64,000 bases of DNA from contig JAOVFP010000024.1 in the NCBI GenBank assembly GCA_025738555.1, positions 1,364,001 through 1,428,000 of the forward strand. Direction: 5' to 3'. The DNA comes from Cyathus striatus. Lineage: Eukaryota; Basidiomycota; Agaricomycetes; Agaricales; Nidulariaceae. Shown in pieces: positions 12,832-24,005 of this stretch (the stretch's first letter is position 1; each line of letters begins with the position of its first letter). A program made the translations under genes and the position numbers. The notes beneath the pieces were generated by a model. It was not told the DNA's origin, searched no databases, and saw only the letters and a list, made by a program, of their open reading frames with translations.

Positions 12832-15826
12832 ATGGCAGTTCTCGTCAATTCTGACTGGCAACATTCCCCTGTAGATTCAACCATGGACATTCCATCGACC
12901 CCAAGGCAGACCGCCTCTCCTGCTAGCGACCATCCCGCTCAGGCCCATCTCCAGCAGCATCTCCAACAACAGATGCACGTATCCCAGCAGCAGCCACAAC
13001 AGCAGGCCCCCTACATGTATCCTGTACAACAGCAGCCCCAGGGAAGTTGGACTCCATCTATTGCTGCTGCTCCATTCTACCCCTCCTTTTACCAAAACCA
13101 CCACCAGCAGCAATCTCCTCAGCCTTACCCTTCCCCGATACCCCAGCAAAATGCTTATTTTGATCCTGCCAATGCTCAGCTTGCAAGATGGGCCTATCAG
13201 CAAATGATGTTCAATCCCCAGCATGGCTTCCCGCCTGTTCCCCCTCAACATCATTCTCCTCAGCAACGCTCTAGCCCAAGCGCGCCGCCATCAAATGATT
13301 ACTTTTCTCAAAACCAGCTTCAATCCTCCTACAACCCCTTCCCAAGTGGCACTCCTCCCCCTCCTCATCGTAGTGTCAATAATGACAAGCAGCAAAGCGC
13401 TCAGTCCCAACAACAGCAACAGCAACCGGGCCAAGGGCAACAAAACGGTCAATACCCTCCCGGTTTCCATCCCTATCGCCGTCCCAATCGCCAGCAATCC
13501 CAGCACACTGCTGATACCACTGATTGGCGGTCCAGTCCAGGCAGTCATATTCCTCACCCTCCTTACGCTCGTCCCGAGGCCTCTGGCTCCTCTTCCTCTC
13601 TCAATTCTTCTAGCAGTCGCCAGCGCACTAACAGTAGCCAAAGCGCCAACAGCGGCCACAATGTCCCGTCGGCAAATTCGACCTCCCGCACTCGGAACAA
13701 CGGTTCACCGGCTGTTTCAGCGCCCGCATCCGCTAGAAGCTCTCCAGTATCCGCCTCGTCGACTACCTCAACCCCCAGCCCCCTCCGTATGCCCCATCAT
13801 CGAAATGTGTCTTCGTCATCCTCCAATGCTTCCGCCACTTCCTCCAGCCACGCCGGGCCTGCTTCTCCTTCCACCAACTCCGTATCTTCCACTTCCTCAT
13901 CGCCCTCCCCTGCTGCTTCGTCAGGCACTTCACGCGCGCCTTCGAGACCTTCCCCTTGTCTCAAGGGACATTTACTGCTGCAGAGAAGCGCATGTCGCGC
14001 GATGATAGTGACTTGGCCGCCCTGCTTGATCCTACCCCTAGCGCTAGCATGATGCGGAGCGGAGGCCTAAAGGGGCGCTTGCGTCGTGCGCTCTCTTTCA
14101 ATGCCGCTCAGACCCTAAAGGAAGAAGAAGCCGATGATGATGAATCCATCAAGGCATCCACACTTAACGGTGCGTCAAAGTCCAAGGCAACCAGCTCTAG
14201 TAAATCGGGTGACGTTGGCGACGACGGTGCATCAACAGCTACAGTGCAGACAAAGAAGAAGAGCCGTGCTGCCTCACTTTTTAACTCGAGACTTAATGCA
14301 AGTACCGACAACATATCCCTTTCTTCCACCGTCAGTAGTGCCAGTGTCATGATAAGAAAGCTTGGGTCGATGGGTAGGCTTGCGCGAAGAAACTCGCTGG
14401 CCGGCATCACGTCGCTTTTTAAGGACAAAGATAAAAACAAGGATGGTGAAGGCAAGGACAAGAAGGGAAAAAAGAAGGACAAGTCTGCAAAAGGACAAGC
14501 TAGTGAAGCTAGTGTATCCCATGTTACCGCGGAGCTTGACAGAAACAACGACTGGAATGTTGGGGGGGATATGGTTGGACTTAGTCCAGCTGCAAAACTA
14601 GCACGGCAGCATACGCTTAAGAGTAATGCAGAAGCTGCAGCTAAAGCCAAGGCACAACAGGAGACTCAGGCTGCCGCTGCTACTGCTAGTGCCAGTGTCA
14701 ATCAAGCAAATGGAAGTGGAGCTTTGGCGGGTGTTCCCGTTTGGGATAATAATACAGCGACAAGGTCAGTTTCCCCTGTTAAAGGTGGTGGCCGCATTCG
14801 AGTCAATGAGGACGGCACACGTGTAGTGGTTGAGGATGACGATGAAGAGAGTGACGAAGGTCATTATGGCTTCCAGCAGGCTAGGCAGACTGTCCATGCT
14901 GGTTGGGACGACGATGACTGGGATGATGGTGAAGGCGAGGGTGAAGACGATGGCGACGAGGATGTGACGATACGGATGGGGATGGAGAATACCAGCCTCG
15001 ATGATAAAGATTATGGAGCACACCAGGAACAACCCGAGGCTTGGGCTGTTGATATACGACGCAGTGTTGAACGGAGTAGGAGGCCTGCCAAAGGAATTTT
15101 GAAAAGTATATTTCTCATTAAGCTATCATAGTCAAGTATTTTATATTTTATATTTCAGATGCCTCCAACTATGATCAACAAACCTTTGCCATGGAGCAAC
15201 CAAACCCAAACCGCATGCGTTCCAACTCGTACAACTCACACCCTGGACAGTCCGAGCTCGGTCCGCTTGCACATATGCCATCTCCAGACGCAGATCACAT
15301 CGATGGGCTTCACAGACACAATTCACATTCTTCGCACAACCATTCTTCAGATTCACCTGCACCCTTAATACCACCGCTTTCCTTCGAGTCTTCACCAAAA
15401 GAACTTCCTGACACCCCAACACAGATTAGCCATAGTCAGAGCGTCTCGGCACCGGTTCCCCCAGAAAAGCCTCCCATTTTTCAACATCCCAACATGAATT
15501 CGTCAGCCCCCGTTCTTTCGACGGTCACAAATGCAGCACCGACATTAAACCGCCGAACCGCAACATCGCCCTACAAACGACTGACTTTCTCAACAAGTCT
15601 TTCAGTTTATGACACATTTTCTTCGATGGTATATGATCGCCGAAGTGAGCCTGCCACTTGGAATCGCATTACACCTCAAATGGCACAGAGAATAAAGGAG
15701 GAACTCAACTCCTACAAAATGGAGGAAATGGAGGTACACGCCGCTAGTCGGGTCAAGTAAGCAGAATCTCATCATGTCTCGGAGTCCGTATTAACATGAC
15801 TTTTCAGCACTCAGTTCTTCGTCTGA
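12832..15826 (+). CDS. Bni4-like bud-neck/PP1-targeting scaffold
   Basis: Large low-complexity protein. The N-terminal third is Gln/Pro-rich (about 12832-13500). The middle is Ser/Thr/Pro-rich, then comes a conserved segment RMSRDDSDLAALLDPTPSAS followed by GGLKGRLRRALSFN and a basic DKDKNKDGEGKDKKGKKK stretch. The last exons hold KRLTFSTSLSVYDTFSS, YDRRSEPATWNRITPQMA and KEELNSYKMEEMEVH, ending NTQFFV (stop 15824). That C-terminal block matches the Bni4/Afr1 family tail, where an RVxF-type motif (here KRLTF) docks protein phosphatase 1 (Glc7) and directs chitin synthase at the septum. Introns are at about 15107-15158 and 15759-15807. Odd: near 13955-13965 the frame shifts by one base without a convincing intron. 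The start at 12832 was chosen as the first ATG after the pyrimidine-rich leader. Confidence 0.78.
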
Positions 15827-16829
15827 AATTTTTATGATTCTCTTTCTCCCTTTTTTGGATTGCCTTTCACGACCCCTTCGCCCAACCTATATATTGCATT
15901 CAAAGCAAACATTCCAACTGATCTAACGTCGCCTCGCGCAAGATATTCCCCCCTACGTCTAATTACATATTTCCTGTCATCCGGAACACAGCATTACCCT
16001 TCCTCTCCCTTCTTCCATCATAACTCAGATACCCAGCTCTCCTCGTATCATCCTTGCGCGGGCATAGGCTAGTGGGATTGTTTTTTTTTTCTATCTCAGT
16101 GTATCAGCTGCTCTCATAGTCTGCACATTTTGCACAGATTCTATAGCATAGTGCAGGCATTCTATAGTACTCGTACTCATTCATCTGAATTCATTAGCAA
16201 TGGCTTGGACGGACATTTCACCAATGCAATCATTACCCATCCATTCCTTAACACGCAAAAATCCCCATTCTTTTAATTATATGACCCCAAACCATTGTTC
16301 AATATAAATCCGGTTATGCTACACAGTAAAATGATACTCATTAGGATGGAAAGGGCTCATACGTCCATCACGAAAATAAAATGCCAATTCCTGTAAAGTA
16401 TATACCTTTTACTGTAATTCCCACTAACTTTAGTTGGTAGGGTTATGGAGACCGAAATTCAGAAATTTCTGGCAGTAAAATTCATGCTATGCAGTTGAGT
16501 TTGAAAGAATTTCAGCATTTCCCTTATTACACCTTTGTTTCACCCGTTTCAGCATTCATTTCCAAGAAATACGGCGCAGGTTTTAAGTACGGTGAATTTA
16601 TTAATAGATGGAGCGTTATATTTTCGAGCGGAAATATTTCATCTATACGGTACGGTGTACACCCTAGCCGCGCGGGCCTTGCCGCTAGTTGACCTTGTCT
16701 GCTTGACAACTTAGAAAATAACAAATGAAAACAAATTTTAGTCCAGGGTCTAAAAAATTAAGGATTCCTGGGTCCCAAGTCCGGCAACCCAAACACCGTC
16801 TCAAATTGAAGGGGAGCGCAAGGGCATTC
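15827..16829. other. Intergenic, with a dispersed repeat near 16411-16500
   Basis: AT-rich DNA between the BNI4-like gene and TIM22. It contains a segment starting ATTCCCACTAACTTTAGTTG (16418) that recurs in diverged form at 35395, inside the transposon-rich half. No gene is seen. Confidence 0.5.
16411..16500 (+). repeat. Dispersed repeat, copy 1 (copy 2 at 35390-35480)
   Basis: Both copies read ATTCCCACTAACTTT(A/G)GTTGGTAGGGTTAT, followed by a diverged stretch ending in ctggcagtaa/ttggcagtaa and a GATGC/CATGC-like tail. Copy 2 lies inside the Helitron. Nature unknown; possibly the end of a small transposon. Confidence 0.5.
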
Positions 16830-17543
16830 ATGTCCTTATTTCAAAAGTACCCTGGACAGATTCCTATATGGGCTGCTGGAAAGGAGCCCCTTCCTCCCGG
16901 CTTCACAGAGGAAGACCGTGAAAATCTCATAAAGCAACAAAAAATGCAAACTTTAGCGAGCTCTGCAATGGAATCTTGTGCTGTGAAGACCGTTATGGCT
17001 GGGACGATGGGTAATGTCCCTGTCGATTCCACATTATAGTGTGCACTGACATGCAACTTTTCAGGTTTTGGAATTGGAGCATTCTTTTCTCTTATGTCGG
17101 CTTCATTCGCGTATGAAGACCCGTACTTGCGCCAGCAAACACAAGCAGGTTTGAACACGACACAGAAAGCTGGCCAGATATTTAAAGAGATGGGAAGGGG
17201 AATGTGGAGTAGCGGAAAAGGCTTCGGAAAAGTTGGTGCATTATTTGCAGGCTTAGAATGTGTGATTGAAGGGGTGAGTTTTATATTTCCAAATAAGCTG
17301 TGAGCTATCTGAAACCTCAACAGTATCGTGCTAAAAATGATATATACAACTCTGTGGCGGCAGGATTCGTTGCTGGAGGTATATTGGCGCGTAGCTCAGG
17401 ACCTAAAGCTTCCTTCGGTGGTGGGCTCGCGTTTGCTGCCTTTTCTGCCGCCATTGACTTGTTCCTGCGACGAGAGACTCCAGAGTAAGTGTCCTCGTTG
17501 CCAAGTGACTTATTTTTACTCATTTCTTTCCAGTGAGGATTAG
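16830..17543 (+). CDS. TIM22: Mitochondrial inner-membrane translocase Tim22
   Basis: Channel subunit of the TIM22 complex, which inserts multispanning carrier proteins into the inner membrane. Seen: [18 protein letters not shown] then [13 protein letters not shown] (first membrane segment, with the family Cys), an intron at about 17009-17064, [20 protein letters not shown], then [20 protein letters not shown]. After another short intron comes [20 protein letters not shown], then [20 protein letters not shown]. It ends ETPDED across a small final intron, stop 17541-17543. The start at 16830 ([10 protein letters not shown]) is chosen because it leaves a usual N-terminal length. An in-frame ATG at 16725 would add 35 basic, non-conserved residues. 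Confidence 0.92.
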
Positions 17544-17934
17544 ACGATATATTTCATGCCATATTGTACCAGACTATTCCACCATATATCCTCAGCAAGT
17601 GCTGACCTATGTATATGTATATAATAATAATCGAACCACTATTCATGTGTTGTGCATAAACCTTCTTACTTATGACCATGACTTGATGAGCTCTGTCACT
17701 AAGTACTCAGTTCTTGCTCAGTTGTTCAAACCAAGTTCAAATGCTTAACATTTCAAGTTCATTGGGACTTTGTTTGTTCGTATTGTTTTTGTAATGAATT
17801 TCCATTCTGGGTGATCAATTGCAATATCGTGTAGTGTAACCTTCAAAGCTTCATCGACATCGTCAGCTATAAGCCTATAACTTCGTCGTTGTTTAACATC
17901 TTCTCCCTTACACCCTACCACGTTACGAGCTGTG
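17544..17934. other. Intergenic/promoter of the ArfGAP gene
   Basis: About 390 bases without a gene. They should hold the TIM22 3' end and the ArfGAP promoter. No particular motif is recognised. Confidence 0.4.
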
Positions 17935-19327
17935 ATGTCGAAACAAGACAAATCTACAACTGAGCGTTTTTCCAGGACGCTCCGTGAACTGGTTAAAAGA
18001 CCAGATAACAAAGTCTGTGCTGACTGTAAACGCAACGGTGCGTTGCAAGGCTTTTCTCAGTCAGGCTCGTCTTCTCACTGTAATCATCAGATCCAAGATG
18101 GGCATCATGGAACTTGTATGTACAACTATTCTTGTTTTAACAACGTGCATTCACGATTCTATAGGGGCGTCTTTCTCTGTATTCGATGTTCCGGGATCCA
18201 CCGTGGAATGGGAACTCATATTAGCAAAGTCAAATCGGTTGATCTTGATGTTTGGACACCTGAGCAAATGGAGGCTAGTTCTGATATTCGTTACACCTTT
18301 AGTTAATTAATGCTTGATTTTCTTAAGTCTATTCAAAAATGGGGTAACCATCGGGCAAACTTGTACTGGGAAGCTCATTTAAAGCCAGGTCATATACCCC
18401 CGGAACAGTGAGTCTATAACACTATAATGCTTTGATTTAGGGGCTTATTTAATTTAGCAAAATGGAGTCATTTATTCGCTCGAAATATGAAAGTCGTCGA
18501 TGGGCATTAGAAGGGCCGCTCCCGTCAGATCCGTCAGTGTTAGAGGATGGAGCTGTACATGAATCCACTGTCGTTATCGCGTCACAGCTTCCTTCTTCTT
18601 CCACACCTCTTCCAGCATCAGCGACACACTCTACACATACATCCACTAGCAGCATCTCTGGGCGTCATACCCTTCTGTCGAGTCGCCAGCCACAAGGTCA
18701 TCAATTGCTCTCTTCAGCATATATAACTCAACAACCAGTAAATACGCATCTATCCGCATCTGCAGGTTCTACTCAGACTCAGCACCCACCTCAGCAACAG
18801 CAACAGCAACAACAACAGCCCACAGCTCCTCAGAATGATTTATTCAATCTTGATTTCCATGCACCCAGTCTGGGCCTTCCATCCAGCAGTCCACCAGCTC
18901 CCGCGAAAAAGATGTAAAACAAGACATTCTGTCTTTATTTTCCAATAATACGGCCATTGTCCAACCTACATCTCCTTTTAATACTACTGGTGGCTCAGTG
19001 TGGGGCGGAGCACAAGCTCAGCATCAGTCACAAACTACAAGCATGACGGGAACAAATGGTACCAGCGTATGGGGTGCAAATTCTGGATGGAATTCAGCTG
19101 CTTCGTTACCTTCCGCCCAGGGAAATCTATGGGGAAATACTTCCACACCTGCTTCTCAGCAGCAGCAAACAGGTTTATTCAATACTGATGAAGTTTGGAA
19201 AGGATCTGGATCTGCTCCCCTCAACGCAAACACTACACAAGATTTATTTAGTTCTCCATTTTCCACCAGCGGAACAGCACAAAAGAAGGATGATGTCTTT
19301 GGTGATCTGTGGGGAGGATTTAAATAG
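17935..19327 (+). CDS. ArfGAP, SMAP/Age2 type
   Basis: GTPase-activating protein for Arf, acting in vesicle formation at the trans-Golgi and endosomes. Seen: the start at 17935 gives [20 protein letters not shown], then the zinc finger CADC-x16-CIRC (Cys 28, 31, 48, 51) with [11 protein letters not shown], whose Arg is the catalytic finger. After two introns come [22 protein letters not shown] and [16 protein letters not shown], the normal end of the ArfGAP domain. The rest is Ser/Gln-rich with [10 protein letters not shown], a poly-Gln run and a C-terminal [12 protein letters not shown], which looks like an adaptor-binding tail. Odd: at 18906-18910 a run of five A interrupts the frame. One more A would read [15 protein letters not shown], a conserved-looking link, so the gene is probably intact with an assembly indel. 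Confidence 0.88.
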
Positions 19328-19387
19328 TGTACCGGTTCATTTACTATAACGCGTTCTAATAACGATGAATAAGTTTGAAGGGAAAAA

Positions 19388-22074
19388 TTATACTAATCCA
19401 AGATCCTGAGCAATAGTCAGTGTTATTGAACGTTGGTACATCATTTATTCTTCTCACCTTCTCAATCAACTTCCTTGCAATGGGATGAAAGGCATTTTTC
19501 GATTTATTAAAGGTTTCCTCAGTGAGGGCTTTGTTTACCTTCAATAGTGCACGGAAGGTAGGTCTGCAGAATTTCATGCGGCCTTTGATCACTCCAGTTT
19601 CGTCTTCCCCCACTACCCACTTAGCGATTGGTTTTGCGAAGGACCTCGCTACAGAAGATGAAGGATCACTCAAAGCGACTTGGTAGAATCTGAAGCGAAT
19701 TTCGGTATTCAACGATAAGGATAGCTTGTAAAGGCTGCCGAGATGTGTGACCAGTGAAGATGGCAAAGGATCATAAGACTGAAGGTGTTCAAGGAAAACA
19801 ACTGATAGCGAATGTTAAGTTGTGATAGACTCCAGTACTTCACACTCACTTATCTGATTTCCATTGAAATCATCCAAGTCTGTTTCTCGGAAATCGAGCT
19901 TAGAAGTATCAGTCGAACGGGCGACATTCCACCGCTCCGCAAGATTATAAGCTACAGTAGCGAGGGTTGTGTCATATGTCAATAACACTGGAAGTTCCAA
20001 GCCTTCTCCATAAAACCAAGCCTTGATAGAATATCAGCATTGAGAGTCTGTAACTTAAACTGTAAATAACTTACATTCCAATCCACATCGTCCAATGCCT
20101 TTATGTTTTCAGGGCTGCCATGTGTCTTGTAATATTCATACAAGTGGTCCTTCCATTGCCCAGTAGTAATACTTTGCCCCATAAATGTGCCAACATAGTC
20201 CTTGACGTATGGAAGGAATTCCTCAAGCCCTCCGAGAATTCTTTCTATATAATGTTAGAATTAATCCTGTTCCTCTACGCAATAAGGGAAAGCGTAATAC
20301 CTAGATAAAGAAGGAAGTTTGCACCTTTCTCGTAAGGAATACTGCTGTATGCATCATCCGGGTCTTCACCCTTTTCAAATTTTATCACAAGTCGCTGGTA
20401 CTTCGGTCTGTCCTCGTATTGTTTCAAAGAATCCCTAAGAGCCTTGGATCCAATTATGAACTGAAACCCACGTTCAGCTGGAGAATGGAGAATTTCCTGG
20501 AGGACCCGCTCTATGTAAGTGGTCCATCCTTCATTAAGCCAAAAGTGCGATGCGTGTGCGTGTCTAATAATATCTGTCAGTTATGATCTTAGCCCAAAAA
20601 AAGAAGTCATACGTAACACCATTTCCGAAAAAAGAGTGCGTAAGCTCGTGAACAACGACATCCACTAGCGTTCTATCCCCTGCAAGGAGAGCTATATTGG
20701 AGAATGTTAGCAACAGTAAGGTTACTTTGACAGAACGAAAGCACTTGGTGTTAAGAATGTCAGGCATGCATTTTCCTTGACTGGCGTTTGAGTTGCGAGA
20801 TGCATATATACAACAACTTGGTACTTACCATGCCTCCGTAGGGAAACGCAGGTGGAAGAACAAGAAGGTCATAAACACCGAACTCATATGGTGTCACTAT
20901 CTTCTCCTCGGCGGCCAAAAACCTAAAGGGACATGATAAGTACTATCATACTTGTAGAAGCTGGCAGTATAATTACCTGGCTGTGTCTTCGGAAAACTCC
21001 CAGTATGCCTTGTCTATCAACTCAGGTTCAGCCCATATACCGCTGGACCATTCCTTATTTTCATATTTTGGGAAAGGACGATAGCGCACGTTGCCAGAAG
21101 CAATAGCGATGAGGTAAGAAGGAATAGGAATTGGCTTAGTTGTGCCGTTAGCAAGTAATCAGAGTGTACATAATTTATGCAATGCAACTTATAGCTCTTA
21201 CCTGCTCATACGTGTAGACGACAGGATCTCTTCCGATTTCCTTCCCATCGTGTGCTGGTCCGTCCGATGCAGGTGACCGCCGAATCGCAGAAAGCAGTAC
21301 TGGCAAAGTTGAAGTAACGTTGGCGGAGTATGTCTAGGTCACATATCAGATCTGTTCAGTAGTTCATCGTGTCAGTGATGACGCGCGTACGATTTTAGCG
21401 GACGGAGTGTCTGTCACAGTTTATATTAGAGAATTAAGCAGTGTAATTATTTTGGAAAGGACCTTGAAGAGGGGCAAGAGCTCGAGCATAAATTGGTTGA
21501 CACTGGCTGAACAAATAAGGGAATTGCTTCCCTTGAGTCTGCCTTGCGGATGGACGAAGTATTAGATGCCGATGAGTAATAAAAATGGACGTCGATTTAC
21601 TCTTCACTGAGCCACTGAAGTGCAGTGCAGTCTTCTGTTGTGGTATAGTCTATGGCAATCTGCAAAACAGTATCTTTTTTGATACCAACAGGCAATGAAA
21701 CATGTAGAGCTGTGCCCATAACCGCATGTTTGGACCCAAGCCGATGCTATACATATTCAAGAGGTTTACACCATGTAAGTACTCTTTTAAAGGAAAGACA
21801 CTTACCAAAACCACATCTCCAGATATCCGAGCTTCATATACATTTAAATCAGATGTATCAAAACTACGTTGGGGTTTGTTAGCATTGGTGGTAGCACACA
21901 GGAATGTAATAATATCTTAGTAGCTCACATTACTTCTTTTATATCGTCCTTCCTTACAAGAATTGTGTGGGTTGCTGAACCACTAATAGTCTTCGCTTGG
22001 AAATCCACTATCCAATCGAAATGTATGTGTTGACTAACAACATCCGAGTAGTTTGACTGGGTTGTGGGATCCAT
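19388..22074 (-). CDS. Leukotriene-A4 hydrolase / M1 aminopeptidase
   Basis: Zinc metallopeptidase of family M1, LTA4-hydrolase type: a cytosolic aminopeptidase with epoxide hydrolase activity in characterised homologues. Seen: the start at 22074 gives MDPTTQSNYSDVVSQHIHFD, close to the family N-terminus. The exopeptidase motif PYGGMENACLTFLTPS is split by an intron near 20760-20830. The zinc site is VVVHELTHSFFGNGVTY (HExxH) followed by WLNEGWTTYIER (third ligand Glu). The C-terminal helical domain has GRMKFCRPTFRALLKVN and ends in KLIEKDLGLV, with the last four residues on a tiny exon (stop 19388-19390). About a dozen introns. The 3' end faces the ArfGAP gene, with 60 bp between stop codons. 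Confidence 0.93.
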
Positions 22075-22543
22075 GATAAGTAGCTCGTCGTTGTGTAACG
22101 AAGCTCAAGTGGATTACTTGCGATCAATTGTGATAGTAGATAACTCGCTAAGCTTGTTATGGTAAGTACGCAAGTAGTATTATTGTTTTACTACGCCTCA
22201 AGGCTTCAGGTCAACACATAATCATTGCATATACGGCGGAATACTCTAAGCTTAGGCTATGATTGGTGCCTTGGATATATCATTATTAGCAAATTATCAG
22301 GTACCGATCTAAAAGAAATTCCGCAACGCACAGAGATCTTGCAAAGAGCAACATGATGTACTCAATGGCCGGGTACCTTCTCCTGTAAATTGCAATCAAA
22401 GCTTCAGAAACCTTCTACATGTGTACCGACGGATCGTAGAGGCAGTATTCAATGTTCGTAACATTGACGACTGATCAAAGCAGTTACATGTAGATCCTAA
22501 TACTTGCCGATAAATTTTCTATACTGTACATCGTTACATTCTA
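22075..22543. other. Intergenic, nothing recognised
   Basis: Upstream region of the LTA4 hydrolase gene up to the target duplication of the Mutator-like element. No gene or repeat is recognised. Confidence 0.4.
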
Positions 22544-22552
22544 GTAGATCCT
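22544..22552. repeat. 9-bp target site duplication, left
   Basis: GTAGATCCT, identical to 23835-23843 on the other side of the Mutator-like element. Confidence 0.88.
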
Positions 22553-22789
22553 CAGGCTCCTAAAACCATCCACTCGTTGCGGTAAGGGGGCCCCATCCTA
22601 TTAGTGTAAGACATAATGTGTAATAGTACAAATAAAAGCAAATAAAACTCTCCCCTCCTTACCGCACAGAGCGGCTGGCAAATTGTCGCCTCACGTGATA
22701 AGTTGCCGTTTGATGTGACCTCAAAATACCTTCGCAAGCCAGTAAACATATTGACTCGGCTAAACAATATTTTTGAATTAAGCGCATTT

Positions 22790-23126
22790 TTGTATCAATG
22801 TAGAATAGGGACTCCAGGGCGTGACAAACATTCCGAGTATGATAACATGTTGCCCGCTACTTTCCATGTCTTCAATATCTTGTCTGCACATAATCTAACT
22901 GTTGCCGAGTTTCTATTGGACCTATTACATGACCAGAACCCTACCATCATGAAGGATGAACAACTAGCATCACTCTTGAAGTATGGAAACCAGATCTGCA
23001 CGGCATTTTATGAGCACCCCACCACAACGAAGACAATATTGGACTGGATGCGTGATAGAATGCAACAAATGTATACACAAGAAATTGTTGCCTTGACAGA
23101 TCAAAAAGCTGGCTATCCTGTGGTGT
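22790..23126 (+). pseudogene. Captured gene fragment (unknown agaricomycete family)
   Basis: An open stretch inside the Mutator-like element reads FNILSAHNLTVAEFLLDLL, then MKDEQLASLLKYGNQICTAF, ILDWMRDRMQQMYTQEIVAL and ends at a GTAAGT donor at 23127. It looks like the first exon of a multicopy fungal protein. I recall similar N-termini on proteins with a DUF6589 C-terminus but cannot verify that. No start is clear, and the remainder of the gene is missing. Confidence 0.5.
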
Positions 23127-23163
23127 GTAAGTGTACTTTCCCTGTTTACTAATATATTACTCA

Positions 23164-23446
23164 CTTTAGATGTCTTTGCACTAGCATTTTCTTGTGAGAT
23201 AGCTATAGCTCTGATATCCGCTTTCTCCAACATCTCGACATTCTGCTTCCCCAGTAGGCTTAGTGGCGTAATAACAATTGTCATTTTGTCTTGTCCTTCC
23301 TCGAGTGCCATAATCAGTGGGATCCAGAATGACAGTGTCTTTCCGGCACCAGTAGCTGCACAATCTATGACATGCTTTCCAGAATATAGAGCCAGCGCTA
23401 CCTGTATTTGCATCCAGCATGCGCGCTTATTGAATTTCAGCTTCAC
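23164..23446 (-). pseudogene. RecQ-like helicase fragment captured in the MULE
   Basis: Reads FNKRACWMQIQVALAL, then AATGAGKTLSFWIPLIMAL (motif I, Walker A), IVITPLSLLGKQNVEMLE (motif Ia) and AISQENASAKTSK, and stops at a GTGAGT donor. This is the N-terminal part of helicase domain 1 of the RecQ family, about 95 residues of a protein that normally has 400 or more. It is convergent with the plus-strand fragment, and the two putative introns face each other at about 23127-23163. It is inside the TIRs, so it is cargo rather than a host gene. Confidence 0.75.
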
Positions 23447-23834
23447 AAGCCTTCAGATTTCCTCCACGGACCATTTTCGAGGGTTATTTTGCATACTTGA
23501 GCTGTCCTGTCGATGTTTTGTCTCTTTCCGATATGCCGTGTTTCTCTCTTGCACTGCGTTACTCTATGTGACTCAAAATGTTGTGATTACTATATTGAGC
23601 TGCTGTAAATGATGGTATTCTCAAATAATATCTGGATTTCGCGAATACTTATAAGGCATTCTGAGGTCACATCAAACGGTGGCTCATCACGTGAGGCGAC
23701 AATTTGCCAGCCGCTCACTCGCGTTGAGGAGGGAGAGTTTTATTTGCTTTTGTTTGTACTATTACATATTATGTATTACGCTAATAGGATGGGGCCCCCT
23801 CAATGCGAGTCGAGTGGATGGTTTTAGGAGCCTG

Positions 23835-23843
23835 GTAGATCCT
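23835..23843. repeat. 9-bp target site duplication, right
   Basis: GTAGATCCT, matching 22544-22552. Confidence 0.88.
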
Positions 23844-24005
23844 TGGTTTACTCAATGTCATCCGAGTCTATCTCGTAACAAACAAAGGAAACCACTGGCA
23901 TTTAGCTAACATTTCAAACATACAACGAGAAAGTATTGTGCGCAAGATTCAGAACCGTAAGTAACATCATAAGACTGTCGAGAGATGATATAAAAACAAA
24001 TCATA

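Larger units (their letters stand above)
22553..23834. mobile_element. Pack-MULE-like element (non-autonomous Mutator type)
   Basis: A 1282-bp element with termini CAGGCTCCTAAAACCATCCA and its reverse complement. The terminal inverted repeats run about 22553-22733 and 23654-23834 (about 180 bp, roughly 85-90% alike by eye). It is flanked by a perfect 9-bp direct repeat GTAGATCCT (22544-22552 and 23835-23843). Long TIRs plus a 9-bp duplication are the hallmark of Mutator-like elements. There is no transposase. The interior instead holds two convergent gene fragments: a RecQ-like helicase piece (-) and a second gene piece (+). It lies in the intergenic space between the LTA4 hydrolase and UNC93 genes and leaves both intact. 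Confidence 0.85.

Noticed and set aside
13291..13659. Minus-strand frame inside the BNI4-like gene
   Set aside because: Antisense shadow of a Ser/Pro/Gln-rich coding region.
13787..13965. A 179-bp intron that would restore the frame in the BNI4-like gene
   Set aside because: Length fits the frame, but it would remove clearly coding-like Ser-rich sequence and is much longer than the other introns here; a one-base indel is simpler. Not fully excluded.
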